This document shows positions 5,611 through 5,657 of a stretch of 5,657 nt of DNA, piece after piece (the first letter of the stretch is position 1; each line of letters opens with the position of its first letter). The notes beneath the pieces were generated by a model that saw nothing but the letters and a program-made list of their open reading frames with translations, was not told where the DNA came from and did no database searches. The position numbers and the translations under genes are program-made. The stretch is from NCBI GenBank assembly GCA_002307715.1, contig DBUA01000028.1:1-5657 (forward strand). The letters are read 5' to 3'. Origin of the DNA: Candidatus Moranbacteria bacterium UBA1302. Its GTDB lineage: Bacteria > Patescibacteriota > Minisyncoccia > Moranbacterales > UBA1568.

Positions 5611-5641
5611 GTCATTTCAAGATTATCGTAATGACTGAAAT
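5611..5641. repeat. Nested short inverted repeats upstream of the speD promoter
   Basis: Within this AT-rich stretch ATTTCA (5614-5619) is inverted as TGAAAT (5636-5641), GTCAT (5611-5615) as ATGAC (5631-5635), and ATTA-TCG-TAAT lies at 5622-5632. They sit just upstream of the putative -35 box, where a regulator could bind. They could equally be the end of a neighbouring gene's terminator beyond the window. The function is unknown. Confidence 0.25.
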
Positions 5642-5657
5642 AATGAAAGCGTTTTTT

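Noticed and set aside
1..5657. Alternative genetic code (UGA = Gly) as in some candidate phyla
   Set aside because: The kinase, regulator and GNAT genes all end at TGA at natural domain ends, and no frame needs TGA read-through.

Overview
The window most likely comes from a Patescibacteria/CPR-type bacterium, though this is an inference. Support comes from a bacterial-style aspartyl-tRNA synthetase with no GAD insertion domain, a multi-pass membrane histidine kinase of a kind I associate with candidate-phylum genomes, and a solitary SpeD-like protein. GC content looks close to 50%. TGA ends the kinase, regulator and acetyltransferase genes, so the code is standard and the UGA=Gly lineages (Gracilibacteria, SR1) are unlikely. 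I see no rRNA, tRNA, CRISPR, IS element or phage gene.

Layout: positions 1-3619, minus strand, form one apparent operon: membrane histidine kinase, double-receiver response regulator, then aspS, which runs off the left edge. The gaps are about 30 and 42 nt and contain no terminator. A near-consensus promoter (TTGATA-17-TATAAT) drives the operon and lies inside the longest possible kinase reading frame, which argues for the shorter start at 3619.

A GNAT-family acetyltransferase runs the other way (plus strand, 3757-4479). Its putative promoter stands back to back with the kinase promoter, and a perfect 13-nt inverted repeat lies between its -35 and -10 boxes. The gene ends at a strong hairpin terminator (4491-4517) that also serves the convergent genes to the right.

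Positions 4569-5486, minus strand, are a second operon: a SpeD-type pyruvoyl decarboxylase followed 21 nt later by an unrecognised four-helix membrane protein. A plausible promoter and an 85-nt leader lie upstream. The remaining right edge holds small inverted repeats but no gene.

How the genes work together: the kinase would sense through its membrane region and phosphorylate the two-receiver regulator, which has no DNA-binding domain and so should act by protein contact or as a phosphorelay intermediate. AspS may simply be carried along in the transcript. The SpeD-like enzyme makes a decarboxylated amine product (decarboxylated AdoMet, or a polyamine precursor if it has changed specificity); its membrane neighbour may be functionally linked.
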